From positions 1 to 6,144 of the forward strand of contig VBGU01000130.1 of the NCBI GenBank assembly GCA_005881085.1: DNA of 6,144 nucleotides, written 5' to 3'. Shown one piece after another: positions 6,088 to 6,144 of the stretch; the stretch's first letter is position 1, and each line of letters opens with the position of its first letter. The stretch is from Chloroflexota bacterium. Its GTDB lineage: Bacteria > Chloroflexota > Limnocylindria > P2-11E. The position numbers were made by a program, and so were the translations under genes. Below the pieces are notes generated by a model, which was not told the origin of the DNA, made no database searches, and worked only from the letters and a program-made list of their open reading frames with translations.

Positions 6088-6144
6088 GCACCCAAGGAAA
6101 CAGGCTGGCCGACCCTATGGGTCTCCCCCGCTTGAGCGATCTCC

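Larger units (their letters stand above)
5836..6144. other. dnaE2 upstream region, 309 bases
   Basis: This stretch holds the dnaE2 leader with its Shine-Dalgarno, the SOS box, the 12-base-pair hairpin and one doubtful 53-codon frame. The outermost 57 bases (6088-6144) show only a small GACCC-TAT-GGGTC inverted repeat at 6111-6123. I see no tRNA, no recognisable conserved gene and no imuA/imuB coding sequence. Confidence 0.6.

Noticed and set aside
6111..6123. GACCC-TAT-GGGTC small hairpin
   Set aside because: Five-base arms and no T-run; too weak to call a terminator or operator.

Overview
GC-rich, gene-dense bacterial DNA. The combination of an error-prone DnaE2-type polymerase under a GAAC-N4-GTTC type LexA box, strong AGGAGG-like ribosome binding sites and a DUF4331 gene suggests a high-GC Chloroflexota or Actinomycetota-like bacterium. 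No rRNA or other taxonomic marker is present, so this is inference only.

Layout: (1) On the minus strand, reading leftward from 1651, there is a two-gene unit: an 88-residue protein with a twin-arginine-like export signal, then a 462-residue DUF4331 protein. The two overlap by 17 bases, and the second gene's Shine-Dalgarno lies inside the first gene, so translational coupling is likely. (2) A 200-base divergent intergenic region (1652-1851) carries a perfect 7+7 inverted repeat that could be an operator. (3) On the plus strand, 1852-2454 encodes a 200-residue exported protein that looks like two small beta-barrel (OB-like) units; its function is unknown. (4) On the minus strand, 2458-5835 encodes a 1125-residue DNA polymerase III alpha subunit of the DnaE2/ImuC type, ending 3 bases from its convergent neighbour. 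A perfect 16-base SOS box sits 37 bases upstream of its start, so it is probably a DNA-damage-induced translesion polymerase. No imuA or imuB partner lies in the window. (5) The last ~300 bases hold the dnaE2 control region, a long imperfect hairpin and a doubtful 53-codon reading frame.

The most unusual feature is inside dnaE2. A ~107-base palindromic segment (about 3216-3322) has perfect 17-base inverted arms and sits in frame in the variable linker between the fingers region and the helix-hairpin-helix/OB region. There it adds roughly 40 residues. It resembles, in principle, the in-frame palindromic elements known from Rickettsia genes. The polymerase also has a degenerate PHP motif and mixed DnaE1/DnaE2 signatures.
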